A stretch of DNA of 64,000 nucleotides, from contig ML677333.1 in assembly GCA_007922305.1 (NCBI GenBank), positions 17,134,676 to 17,198,675 of the forward strand, read 5' to 3'. Position numbers and translations under genes: made by a program. The notes under the pieces are model-generated. The model was not told the DNA's origin, did no database searches, and was given only the letters and a program-made list of their open reading frames with translations. Positions within the stretch are counted from its first letter, which is position 1. Every line of letters begins with the position of its first letter. This document shows positions 33,491 through 44,564 of the stretch, piece by piece. The DNA comes from Dermatemys mawii (lineage: Eukaryota > Chordata > Testudines > Dermatemydidae).

Positions 33491-33854
33491 CAGAACACCA
33501 GACCCAGGAAGTGTATGGGTTATATAAGCTCAAGGATTTTGATAAACCATTTCTTTATTCCATTAGTGGGTTTATTCAATTTATCCTGTGACCCCTTTTG
33601 CTGGTCCCTCAAGAATTATTCTCATGGAAGCTATGTTTGCACAACAGTTACAATTATTCCCAGTGGCAATATAATCCTACGCTTACGTGGAAGCCTCTCA
33701 CACTAGCCCTAGTATGTCCCCTCCATGCAAGCACTCCTTACTGAACTCAAGCTTGAACTGAACTATCAAGCTTTGATTGGCCCTCTTACTTACCCACTGA
33801 GTAGTGTGATGATACAATGATGGACTGCAACCCTTGTTATTGGATTAGGAAGTT

Positions 33855-33897
33855 AGTAACTGTGGCAATTGCAGATATCACAATTGCCACAGTTACT
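33855..33897. repeat. Perfect 17-bp inverted repeat (hairpin)
   Basis: AGTAACTGTGGCAATTG (33855-33871) and CAATTGCCACAGTTACT (33881-33897) separated by a 9-base loop. It is too short for a microRNA precursor. There is no neighbouring T run. Confidence 0.9.
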
Positions 33898-34021
33898 TAC
33901 AGCCTGCTGTTCGGTTCTTGTCCCTCAGTCCATCTTCTATTCACAGGGAATAAGTTGCTATGGAATTAGTCCATCAATCTTGTGACTTATCTGATAGAAT
34001 TATTCTATCAGTTCCAGAATT

Positions 34022-35275
34022 AGAGGGGTAGCCATGTTAGTCTGGAATTGCAGAAGTGACAAAGAGTCCTGTGGCACCTTAAAGACTAAGGGTATGGTTA
34101 CACTTACAAGATTATAGCGCTATAGGTTATAGCGGTCCCCTTATACAGGAATATGTATAGCGCTATTGTATGTCCACACTCAGATGCTCCTGCGGTATAG
34201 CATGGCCACATTTGGGGCACTTAATGCGGCATTAAGAGCAGCGCATTAGGGCAGGTATCCCAGCATTCAGCTGGGTGCAACGTGCTTTTTAAACGAGGGG
34301 GGTGAGGGGGGACGCGTTGTGTGTATGCGGAGGGAGAGAGACAGTGGTTTTTCCGTTTTTCTGAAAGCCTGTCAGTGAGCCTCCGTTCACAGAGGGCTTT
34401 GTTTTCACACAGGCTCCCTCCTTAAACATTTGCATTGCTTATCTGCCGAGTTAAGAAAGAAACTCTAAAGAGGTACTTCCGCATTCCTCCAGCCGAGTTC
34501 AAAACAAAGGGAAGAGACGTCAATTGCCTTAAATGGCTCTAGGCATCTCCAGAGATCACTTGTAGCGCAGTGGGTGTCCACATTCTTCCTGTAGCGCTAC
34601 AACAGCTGCGCTACAGCCCTTATTCCCCATGAGGAGGTGGATTTATAATAGCGCTATAACTCAGCAGTTATAGCGCTATTAGTGCCTTGCCAGTGTGGAC
34701 GGGGAGTAGGTTATAGCGCTCGTGGGGGCTTTATAGCGCTATAAAGTGCCAGTGTAACCATGGCCTTACTAAAAGTATTAAAGCATAAGCTTTCATGGGC
34801 TAATACCCACTTCATCGGATGCATGCAGTGGAAGTATCCAGGGGCAGGTATAAATAGGTAGGTAAGAACCAGGTTAAAGATAATAGGGTGGGTCCAATGA
34901 GGCTAAACCAGCTGTTATCTCTAATCAGGGAGGGTGAGGTGTTCCTCTAGCAGCTGAACTGGAGGTGTGAACAGCGAGAGAAGAGAAACTGCTCTTGTAG
35001 TTAGCTAGCCATTAAAAATTTTTATTCAGTCCCAAATTGATTGTGTTAAAGTTCAGCTGCTAGAGGAATACCCCACCCTCCCTGATTAGAGATAACAGCT
35101 GGTTCAGCCTCATTGGACCCACCCTGTTATCTTTAACCTGGTTCTTACCTACCTATTTATACCTGCCCCTGGATACTTCCACTGCATGCATCCAATGAAG
35201 TGGGTATTAGCCCACGAAAGCTTATGCTTTAATACTTTTAGTTAGTCTTTAAGGTGCCACAGGACTCTTTGTCAA
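34022..35275 (-). mobile_element. Palindromic PLE-end insertion, copy C, with nested Harbinger element
   Basis: The left arm (34022-34089 plus 34769-34960) is inverted relative to the right arm (35050-35274), giving arms of about 230 bp around an 89-base loop (34961-35049). Shared blocks include AGATAACAGCTGGTT, CCTGGTTCTTACCTACCTAT and TACTTCCACTGCATGCATCC. The left arm has the complete PLE terminus (AGAGGGGTAGCCATGTTAGT); the right arm stops at CTCTTTGTCA. The flanks TTCCAGAATT (34012-34021) and TTCCAGGATT (35276-35285) are a 10-bp duplication with one mismatch. A 676-bp Harbinger element sits in the left arm. Confidence 0.88.
34090..34765. mobile_element. Non-autonomous PIF/Harbinger element (676 bp)
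   Basis: It begins GGGTATGGTTACACTTACAA and ends GTGCCAGTGTAACCATGGCC, matching the ends of the complete Harbinger at 55027-60011. About 180 bp at the left (up to GCGCATTAGGGCAGGTATCC) and about 200 bp at the right are shared with it. The middle (about 34280-34570) is unrelated and noncoding. TATAGCGCTATA palindromes occur at both ends. The uninterrupted homologous sequence in the opposite palindrome arm (reverse complement of 35229-35252: GACTAACTAAAAG) shows the target was TAA, kept as TAA at 34087-34089 and TTA at 34766-34768. Confidence 0.9.
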
Positions 35276-35285
35276 TTCCAGGATT

Positions 35286-37544
35286 GTTTATCATGAACTT
35301 CTCTCCAAAGGAACTATTAAATACACCTAAATACACAAATAGTAATTACTATTTGGTTGGGAGTTTTTGTATATGACATTTACAATATTTCTAAGGGGCC
35401 TAAGGTGATCACCACTCCTCCTGTTACATATTGCTGCAGCTGTTCTTAGGAATCAGTGAAGTGGGGCCCCTTCATTTTATATTATATACTATAGGCATTG
35501 GTTGAGGACAGGATTTCTGTCTGGTGGAAGTGTTGTAGGATGGAAACCTGAAATGGCATTGTCTGCTGACTAGTGATCAAATGGGATGTGGCAGGTTATA
35601 GGGTATGAGAGAAAGAGGGATGCTGTTGCTTTGGGTGATTTACATTGTAAATTCCTCTAGTATTGTGTCAAGAGCAGATACAGTTTTATGGGGAGATTCT
35701 TTAATATAGAAACAAAATACTTCATGGTTTATCAAAATCCTCCCCACCACCATTCAAAAACTGATTACCTTATCTTAACAGCTATAAGTGTATTGCTTTC
35801 TTACAAGCAGATGGATTTGAACATGAGAGTGCACAAAAATGTACTTGCTTACAGCTGGGTCAGCCGGGTTGTTTCTTGATGACATATCTATCCCCATAGT
35901 TTGTTAGCAATGCGTGACAGCAGATCAGACAGAGTTGTAGGAACGACCTTTACTAAGGTATGAATAGGCCTCTCAGATCTTATGTGGCCTCTGTGTTTGT
36001 CGGTGGCAGCCTGGCCCAACTGGCACTCAGAGGCATTGATGTCAGACCAAGCTAGGTCTCTCCCGAAATCCTCTTTCTCCAGTTCCATTTATAGAATACA
36101 GTGAACTCAGCAAAACTGATGAGAACACCATTTTTTATGCTTGGTTTCATTTTGAAAGTTCCTGGAGATGTATCTACAAAAACAGGCCAATTTTTTAAAG
36201 AACATCAGCTCAGTTCTTCTAATGCGAGTATCATTTAAATGTTCAAGTTTAAAAGTCCTAAAAATGATAATGATTTATATTGCGTTAGGCACTGCATAAA
36301 CACTGACTGCCTCTGCCCCCAGAGAACTCAAAAACTAGAATTATGGTACAACAGTATCTTGATACACAGACAGTAAACGTAGTTTTGTCTCATACTCAAA
36401 AACTGCCATTGGGTAAGCTGAGGATTATGAGATCTTACTGAAGAGCAGAGACTGGCCTCAAGATAAATACTTTATTATGAACTGGAACTGTGCACAGAAT
36501 TGAGGTAGCAAACTTTCTACTACTCTGCACAGTTGCAAACTACAGTTGCCCTCTCCTGGGTTTCTTCTATGTTTCCTGTAGGAAGTGTCCCAGGAAACCA
36601 AAGAGTTCATGAATAATGTACAGGAAGCAGAGCAACTCTAGAGCACAAGTGCTACTAGGCATAAGTAGGATGTCTCAGTGGTCAGTCTTCCATTTGAAAT
36701 GCACTGGAGTTAGAGATACTTCATGGACATAAAATAAGGCAAACCAGGCATCCTAGCAAACTATGTTAGAGTTTAGGGATGCCATAGTGAAATGTTATCA
36801 GGTGAAGCACTGAAACAAAGTAAGATAAGCAAAAGACCAAAATATATAGAGTGCAGCTCCTGCTTTGAAAGGCATGGATACCATATACTAAAAACAAGAA
36901 AGACTGCTACATAAGAAATTCCTTAACTTGATTTATAGATTACCAGACTCCATCACTTCCTTGCGACTTCTATTGGTTTATTAGATAGAAAGAGTCCTCT
37001 AAGTTCAGAGGAAACACAGTTCCAAGGTTAAAAGGATTGTTGTTCAGTCTGAGGGACACTAAGACCAGATGCATTTAACACACATGGTACCCACATGAAG
37101 AGGGCCATAATCCAAATCACAAATCCAATTCATTTAAGCAACATTCAATACTTCATCTAAAACACTTTGATCAAAACAAATTAAAACAAAACAAGAACAA
37201 CTCAGAAATTCTTGTAGTGCCATGAACAATGTAAACTATACATAATGCTTTCAAGTAACAGAAGAGAATCAAAATTAAAATCCACAAAATACTGTATTGC
37301 ATATAGTCAGCACCCTTTATTCTTAGTAGGCATATAATGTTTCAGAGATTAAGTATAAACATCTGTACATAAAGGAGCAAAGGAAAGAATACATTCATCT
37401 GCACTTTCTAACCCTGATTTAACAGAACTAAAAAAAAAAAATCATAGTCATCCCCAGTTGCTCTGTAAATCGCCAAAACAGGATACCTGACAAGAACATC
37501 AGTATTGAACTGGCTATTTATTAGAGTGTACATGGGCAATAATT
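35286..37544. other. Unique noncoding DNA
   Basis: A weak MIR/L2-like trace lies near 36265-36345 (TTTATATTGCGTTAGGCACTG). Otherwise no gene or repeat is recognised. Confidence 0.5.
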
Positions 37545-37669
37545 AATGTATGATTGTTATTTGTACTGCAGAAGTGCCTCAGAGTCGCAGTCATGGACCA
37601 GGAGCCCACTGTACAAGTTGCTGCACAAACACCGAACAAAGAGAGAATCCCTGTTGGAAAGAGTTTATA
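37545..37669 (+). repeat. MIR/L2-type tail
   Basis: GTGCCTCAGAGTCGCAGTCA, TGGACCAGGAGCCCACTGTA, GCTGCACAAACACCGAACAA and GAAAGAGTTTATAATCTAAG are the blocks of the family seen reversed at 53020-53190. It is cut off on the right by the hAT element at 37678, whose TSD includes the end of this repeat. Confidence 0.65.
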
Positions 37670-37677
37670 ATCTAAGT

Positions 37678-38064
37678 TAGGGGTGGCCGACCTGTGGTTC
37701 CGAAGTCACATGCGGCTCTTTAAAAGTTAATATGCGGCTCCTTGTATAGGCATCAACTCTGGGGCTGGAGCTACAGGTGCCAACTTCCCAATGTGCTCAC
37801 TGCTCAATCCCCGGCTCTGCCGCATGCCTGCCCCCACTCCACTCTTTCTCATACCCTCTCTTGAGCTTGCCATGCTCACTCCTCCCCTTCTTCCCCAGAG
37901 CCTCCTGTATGCCACAAAACAGCTGATTGGGAGGGGGAGGCCCTGATGAGTGGGGCAGAGGTGCTGGGAGCGCGGCGGGGGAGCTACTGATGTATTACAG
38001 TAGCTCTTTGTCAATGTACACTGGTAAATTCTGTCTCCTTCTCAGGCTCAGGTTGGCTACCCTG
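37678..38064. mobile_element. hAT-type non-autonomous element (387 bp)
   Basis: The left end TAGGGGTGGCCGACCTG and the reverse complement of the right end, CAGGGTAGCCAACCTG, pair. The 8-bp duplication is ATCTAAGT (37670-37677) and ATCTAACT (38065-38072), one mismatch. Inside are ACATGCGGCTCTTTAAAAGT and TTAATATGCGGCTCC, then a GC-rich segment. The minus frame 37727-38014 has no motif. Confidence 0.85.
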
Positions 38065-38641
38065 ATCTAACTAATCCCTGTTTATATTTTACATAGGTTC
38101 AATACCCCAAAGCTGGTCTTGCGATCACTTCAGATGATGATGTCAGTATTTCTTTCTGGGTTCGATACATCCCTTTCATGTTGCAGTCCTTACACAGGCC
38201 TGATCCTGCACCATCAGAGTCAGTGGCAGAGGCCCAGATCCTTTGAGGATCGTACCGTCTTCAGTGGGAAAAAGATGAAGGAATGATTTCTGTTAGTGAG
38301 TTAGTTATTTCTAAATAACTACATCTAATTAGTAAAAACATTTTACAAATATTCCAAATCACAGTTAAAAAGCCTAGAACATTCTGGAGCTACACAGGGA
38401 CAAACATGAACTAAACCAATTAACACATTAACTACTAATTTAAGGACACAAGGATTTACCCAATACTAACCACAATTGCTATTGCAGCTTACTGTCATTA
38501 ACTTCCTTCCCAATTTTTCCTTCCTCTAAAAGCTCTTCCCTGTTTTTAAGCCAAGCTCAAATGTGGGGAGGAAAGTCAGACAACATCCGCTCCCTTTCTC
38601 TTTTTATGGATCATGTTTTTTTAAAAAAGTGATATATCCTG
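38065..38641. other. Unique noncoding DNA
   Basis: There is a weak old-repeat trace near 38195-38265 (AGGCCTGATCCTGCACCATC). No gene seen. Confidence 0.5.
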
Positions 38642-39436
38642 TGTGACAGAGTCAGACCAGAAGGATATAGGAGAGTGCTGGAAGGCAGGTATATCAGCCT
38701 CAGGATGTGCAGGTCCCTGTTCCCTGGATAGCCAAACAAAGGCCACTCCAGGCCAATCAAGACACCTGGGGCCAATTAAGAACCTTCTAGAAAGGAGCAG
38801 AAACAGCTAGCCTAATTGGGGCACCTGAAGCCAATCAGGGACTGGCTGAAACCAGATAAAAACCTCCCAGTTAGTCAGGTGGGTGTAGGTGTTAGGAGCT
38901 GTGAGAGGAAGTTGTGCTGTTGGTGAGACTGAGTGGTGGACAACATATCATACAGAAGGAAGGAGGCCCTGAGGTAAGGGTGAAGTGGGGTTTGAAGAAG
39001 CGGAGACTGCTGTGGGGAAGTAGCCCAGGGAATTGTATTGTGTTTTGTGCCTAAAAGGTCAGCCATCTTAGCTGATACTATTAGGGTCCCTGGGCGGGCC
39101 CGGGCTCTCCCCCTTCTCCATCTTCCATACGGGCCTGTGATGAAGGTAACTCACTAGGCGGTGACTCTTGCCAATTATACTGAGAAAGGGAGGTCACTCT
39201 GGGGCCTAGATGAGTTTCTGAGGCCCCTAAATCTGCCAGGAAGCGCAGGACCCACAAGTACAAACTTGGAGCTTTGTGACACCTGGTATACAAACATTAG
39301 CACTAATAGGCAGGGTAATAAAGGCCTAGAAGTTCAATCATTCTCCATTTGGCTCCCCAAAGCTGCCAGATAGGCAGAGGTCTATAGAGTCAGGGTCTTG
39401 TCCTGAAAACCCTTACTGAGATGAGAGATCCCACTG
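38642..39436 (+). mobile_element. TGTGACAG-ended element, possibly LTR-like
   Basis: It starts TGTGACAGAGTCAGACCAGA and carries a series of CCAATCA / CCAATTA boxes (38750-38840) and a GATAAAAACCTCCC block (38858), a promoter-like order. If 38642-39281 were an LTR, it would begin TG and end CA (GGAGCTTTGTGACA), followed two bases later by TGG, where a primer-binding site would begin. No second LTR, gag or pol is seen. Its last 288 bp (39149-39436) recur at 41395-41682. A DNA transposon with TGTGACA ends is the alternative. Confidence 0.5.
39149..39436 (+). repeat. 288-bp duplicated segment, copy 1
   Basis: From ACTCACTAGGCGGTGACTCT to GAGATCCCACTG. Copy 2 is at 41395-41682, the same length, with three substitutions that I can find (39390, 39400 and 39428 areas). 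The identical 70-codon frame in both (39161-39373, 41407-41619) is a by-product of the identity, not evidence of a gene. Confidence 0.95.
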
Positions 39437-39616
39437 AGTATTTGCATGAGGAAAGGACTCCAGGATCAGGCCTCTGCCCATGAAACAGAAAAGTAGTACA
39501 AAAAAATGAAACACCAGCCAGTAACTACACATTAAAAATCTTGATAAAACACCCCCTGGGGACAGATACTCATGGTTCAGGAAGAGGGACTGGGTGACCC
39601 ATGGGATCTTTTCTAA

Positions 39617-39700
39617 ATGTAATGTCTATTATTCTAACTTAAGCAAATAGCTATGTATGTAATGTCTATTATTCTAACTTAAGCAAATAGCTATGTATAG
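39617..39700. repeat. Tandem duplication, 40-bp unit
   Basis: AATGTCTATTATTCTAACTT plus AAGCAAATAGCTATGTAT occurs at 39621-39658 and again at 39661-39698 without a mismatch. A recent slippage or duplication event. Confidence 0.95.
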
Positions 39701-41394
39701 TGGTAGCCATTAAAAAACAAACCACGCTCCCTACCCATAACTGTAATAAAGTTCACTAAAATGTGTGTTCCCCATTTTAATGGTTGGGATTGCTAGAAAT
39801 ACTGCAGTAAAGTAAGTGCAGTGTAAGTACTGCAACATGAAAGGGATGCAGGAAAGGTACATGATGTAGCAGAGTAGGAATCTAGTTCTGCAAGACCACC
39901 CTGTGCCCGGGCAGAGGCCCACAGAAGTAAATGGCTCACAAAAAGAGCATGGGGTCTGAATGCACCACTGCGGAGCTCATTGCAGGAGTGGAGTTTACGT
40001 GGCTCTCTTTTAATCACACAGACTGTACATGTAGAGGATGATCTAGTATTTTTTTTCAGCTTATAAATACCATGAATAGTCTCTGAGGACTCCTCCATAA
40101 ATTTAACTTCACAACTAAGTCTCAAGTTCAGTGGTCTGCTCACTCTTTCCAGGATAACAGAATCCATAGAACAAACAGCCCTTCTCAAATGCAGGACTCT
40201 GATGGACCTGGGGTCAGGGCACAAATTCCCAAACTGTGGATCCTGCAGAAAGAATACCTTCTAGTACCAATTCAGTTATTTGTGCCCTTCTTCCTGACAG
40301 TCTGCCATGAGATTGTCACTCACAGCTGTGAGCCATTCTAGATAGCTTCAAACTGAGCACACTGAGCTAATCTAACAGCAGACAGAGCATTGTGCAATAG
40401 CAGAAGTTTGACCAGTCTCAAGGTGTTGCTCCTTGTCAATCACATGAGTAATATATCACCATGTATTTTTGAGAACTCTAACAATGAATGATGAGACCAA
40501 GAATCAATTATATACAATATGGATAAGTTCTGAGATCAGAACACATCCTGCCTTGCAACCATCAGAGGGTACAGAACGTACTTGATCACACTGCATGCAG
40601 GTCTACCTGCTGCTCCTATTGCTCCCACCTCTGACTCTAACCACCATCTCCCATGGTTCATTCACTTCCCCTTCTAACCCCCTGCCTTGGAGTGTTTAGG
40701 AGCATATTTGACACCATTTACTACCAGTGTAATACCACTGTGCCTTTGGGGCTGGTGGTTTCCCTTCAGCCACTAGCCCTGCTGAGCCAATAGACTATCT
40801 AATGGGATGATGGCTTGGGTAGTCATTCCTGCCATAAACCCAAATCTTACCATATATGATGTGGATTACTGCACCCCTATTACAAGTCTTGCAACTGTTT
40901 CTCCATCATCAAGAGGATACAAACTAAGACACATGATTTCCAGAGTCACTAGAACCCCCTGATTGAATCATAATCCTATAATTCATGGTTACTGATATTT
41001 TATCTTTCTGTTTGAATGCACTCTGTACATGCATGCTGATTTGTGTATAGGCTATTATTAGATTCCCAAAAGGCTATGAGATTTTTGTGCAAAATAAGGG
41101 TCTCAGTCTTGCATAAGCACAATGATTCTTCATTTTATGTACTGAGACACACTCTCAGCTGATACTATTATGAAAGAGAACTCTTCGATCTATCATCTGA
41201 TTGTACTATTATGCTGAATTCCTATTTGAGAGCATTTCTACTTTTACTTGGGTACATTTAAATATTTCCTTACACTGCAGGTAATGTAGAATACTATATA
41301 ATTTGTAGTGATAATTAATGCATAAGTAGCAGCTATTACCAGTAGTAATTGGTGCACTTTTCATCTACTGTCAAGCAGAGTGGTGTGGATTAGG
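39701..41394. other. Unique noncoding DNA
   Basis: The minus frames 39731-39922 and 39793-40224 show no motif. No repeat family was recognised. Confidence 0.5.
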
Positions 41395-41682
41395 ACTCAC
41401 TAGGCGGTGACTCTTGCCAATTATACTGAGAAAGGGAGGTCACTCTGGGGCCTAGATGAGTTTCTGAGGCCCCTAAATCTGCCAGGAAGCGCAGGACCCA
41501 CAAGTACAAACTTGGAGCTTTGTGACACCTGGTATACAAACATTAGCACTAATAGGCAGGGTAATAAAGGCCTAGAAGTTCAATCATTCTCCATTTGGCT
41601 CCCCAAAGCTGCCAGATAGGCAGAGGTCTATAGAGCCAGGGTCTTCTCCTGAAAACCCTTACTGAGATGAGAGGTCCCACTG
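41395..41682 (+). repeat. 288-bp duplicated segment, copy 2
   Basis: The partner of 39149-39436, in the same orientation 2246 bp away. Neither flank of copy 2 continues the similarity, and no short duplication is seen at its ends. Confidence 0.95.
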
Positions 41683-43182
41683 CTATCAGCTATCAGCTCT
41701 CTCATTTCCTGACTCAGACAAAAGGCAAAAAGGTGTCTGTCTAAGATGATAGGCACCTGATCAAACGGCCAAAAGCTATCAGAAGCCATCCAAATTTAGC
41801 AACTTGATTGCCCTTCAATGGCCTACTGCCTTTGATGTAAGTATAATCTAACTACAGATTCTATTTATATAGGGAAAATATAGGGGTTGTAATTGAGAAA
41901 GGATGTAGTTACCATCTCAGCATTGGTATCCTAATCAGATTGAGGGAGGCAGAGAACAAATTCATGTAAAATTATTAAGAAAACATTTCTATAAACATCC
42001 TGCAACAAACTTCTTCTGAAGGTTTTTTCCCCTCTTCCCCAGAGGTAACAGGAATTTAGGCATGGTTCACTGTTAAGTGACCGCTCCAAACAAAACAACA
42101 GAAAAAAAATCAAATAAATTGCATAGCTGGAAAGCAAGTGCATTTGGAAAATTTTACATGCTCTATGGTTTGACAATTCAAATAAATCTTAGAGCAAAAG
42201 ACGTGCAAGTTTCACATTTTTAAAACCACAATTTTTAAGATATCAAGAAATGGATATTTAACATGCATTTTAATCATTTAATTAAAAGTTTCCCAGGGAA
42301 TTATTTTGATAGCACTGCATGCATTCTGTATTGACATTGCTGTTCCATGAGGCTGCAGAAACACTTTATCTTCTTGACTATTTGATGAAGTTAAGGTATC
42401 GTTTAGAGGGGTTTAGGTACTGTAAGTTGTTCTGATTATTACTATCACTACTATTACTACTAGGATATTTTCAATTAAAAAAACATATGGTTCTCCATTC
42501 CATTGAAGCATATAAACACTTAATATGATAATCAATACTGTCAGTAATAAACGGGGTCTCTTTTTTCCTAGGAAACAGTTCAGTACTATTCCACTCTGTA
42601 GCCTATTCCCTGTGTACCTAGTACTTTTACCAAATCAACATCAGATCACCTTTGTCTGCTATAAAATACTTTTGAGGTGATTAAATAAATACTTGAAGGA
42701 AAAATAAACCAAACTCAAATCAAAGTGCAATTAAAGAGTTGTAAAGTCTGAGTGAATACAATCATACCCTCGTAGACAGTCATTCTAAGCATCATCGTCA
42801 TTAAGTTGCCTTTACAATTGTTATAATTGGATTATTACAATTACACCTTAACTTCCCCAAAAAGAAATCACTCTTCCTAAGAAAACATTAATCAATAGCC
42901 AACATGCCAGCCGTGCTACACAAAAATTGTGTCCTTGATACTGTGAGGACCACTAAGGAGCATCATGGAACTCCAGTGCATGAGTAGGGGTTCTCCAAGA
43001 TATCCTGCTTGACCAATGCAAATGCGAGAAGAATGCCCTTACAATTGCCTCAAAGCATGGTCTGTGAGACTCCTGATAACTACCAGTGGAAGGTGTAGCA
43101 TGAGGACCCCTTAGCAACGTACCCGGGCTACATGCTCATCCCAGCAAACCCAGTCCTTAGGGATGTGGTGTGCCAGTAAGAG
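41683..43182. other. Unique AT-rich DNA
   Basis: No gene, RNA or repeat family recognised. Confidence 0.5.
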
Positions 43183-43280
43183 TATGTCTACTCTGCAATG
43201 AAACACCCACAGCTGGCCCATGTCAGCTGACTCAGACTTGTGGTGTTCAGGCTGCAGGGCTATAAAATTGCTGAGTAGAT
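43183..43280. mobile_element. MITE fragment (GTATGTCTAC end)
   Basis: AGAGTATGTCTACTCTGCAA, then CCACAGCTGGCCCATGTCAG, CTGACTCAGACTTGTGG and AAAATTGCTGAGTAGATAGA. It belongs to the same loose group as 7423-7700. It is cut on the right by the CR1 tail that begins at 43283. Confidence 0.5.
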
Positions 43281-43282
43281 AG

Positions 43283-43718
43283 ACCCATAGACTTTAAAGT
43301 CAGAAGGGACCATTAAGATAATCTAGTCTGACATCCTGCACAACGCAGGCCACAGAATTTTTCCCACTCATTTCTGCAATATCTCTCTTACCTATATCTA
43401 AGCCATTGAAGTCCTTAAATCTTGGTTTAAGGACTTAAAGGTACAGAGAATCCTCCAGTAAGTGACCCATGCCCATTGCTGCAGAGGAAGGCGAAAAACC
43501 TCCAGGAATTTTCCTCTGCCAATCTTCCCTGGAGGAAAATTCCTTCACGATCCCAAATATGGTGATCAGCTGAACCCTGAGCACGTGGCAAGACTCACCA
43601 GCCAGCTACCCAGAAAACATTTCTCTGTAGTAGCTTAGATCCCATCCTGTCCAACTTCCCATCATATGCCACCAGGCTCATCTATTACCACAGTCAAAGA
43701 TCAATTGCCAAAGTTTGG
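43283..43718 (-). mobile_element. CR1 LINE 3' UTR, minus strand
   Basis: The reverse complement of the tail at 5140-5578: plus-strand text ATAGACTTTAAAGTCAGAAG, GGACCATTAAGATAATCTAG, then GTGACCCATGCCCATTGCTG, GATCCCAAATATGGTGATCA and AAAGATCAATTGCCAAAG. An AAGTCCTTAAA / TTTAAGGACTT hairpin sits at about 43410-43438. No coding part remains. Confidence 0.85.
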
Positions 43719-43950
43719 GCTCAGGCTGGAACTTGGACTCTGGGACTCTCCCCGTTCACAGTTTACCTATTCCAAATACTGAAACAGCATCCGTGCCCCA
43801 GTTTTCCCATACAGGTGGCCTTCTAACACTGGTTGCATGATTTGTCCAAGTCAATACGAATTTTCATTTTCCAGGACAGCACAAAAGATGTCCAAAGCAA
43901 AAGTACTGCTACAAAAGTTTGAGAACTACTGCTGTAGTGCATTAGAAGTT

Positions 43951-44045
43951 AATCATAGAATATCAGGGTTGGAAGGGCCCTCAGGAGGTCATCTAGTCCA
44001 ACCCCCTGCTCAAAGCAGGGCCAATCCCCAACTAATCGCCCTTGG
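43951..44045 (-). mobile_element. CR1 LINE 3' end, chicken-type, minus strand
   Basis: AATCATAGAATATCAGGGTT, GGAAGGGCCCTCAGGAGGTC, ATCTAGTCCAACCCCCTGCT and CAAAGCAGGGCCAATCCCCA form the classic CR1 3' terminus read in reverse. It is very short and adds most of the length of the plus frame 43837-44211, which is not a gene. Confidence 0.88.
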
Positions 44046-44564
44046 GAGAATGTGCACCCCGAGTGTGCACATAAGGAGTAATCCCTGTGTTCCAGAAGTG
44101 GTAGGACTGTTGCTGTACTTAGCCCTTGCACAGATTGTTCCATTGGGGGAAGGGCTGGAGCTCATTGTATATCCATGCAAGAGTCAAGGAGAATGTGTCC
44201 TGGACTTATAGGACTTTTACATTTAATATTTTGCTATTTCAGCTCCCTCAATGAAGGTATGAATGAAAAATTCTGTGAGCACACAGCCAATATAAAGATG
44301 TGAACTTACTCAGTGTAAGGTGTATTTTTTCTCCAAATGCAAGTGTCACTGTGAATTGTCTGATTGTTTTTAACAAGAGTAAGTGAAAGAAAAACAAAAA
44401 GCAAAGGAATACATAAATATATAATTGATGTTGAGGGTCTGACGTAAACTGACAGAAGTAGTGACATTTGGAATAAATATTGATTTTTAAAAATATTTAT
44501 TTTTAAAAAATCCTTATATAAAGTCCCATACTTATCTACATGCCTCCAGTTTCCATCCAGGACA

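Noticed and set aside
33855..33897. MicroRNA precursor
   Set aside because: Total length 43 nt is too short for a pre-miRNA and nothing beyond the arms extends the stem.
34085..34770. ACT as the target duplication of the Harbinger element, with ends AAGG
   Set aside because: The empty site preserved in the other palindrome arm fits TAA/TTA with GGG ends, and does not fit ACT.
39069..41172. AGCTGATACTATTA at 39069-39083 and 41158-41171 as a target-site duplication of a 2-kb element
   Set aside because: The bases just inside the two copies share no terminal structure and the first copy appears to belong to the TGTGACAG element; a chance match cannot be excluded.
39161..41619. Identical 70-codon frame at 39161-39373 and 41407-41619, suggesting a conserved small gene
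   Set aside because: The identity covers the whole 288-bp duplicated segment, including noncoding bases, so it reflects duplication and not selection.
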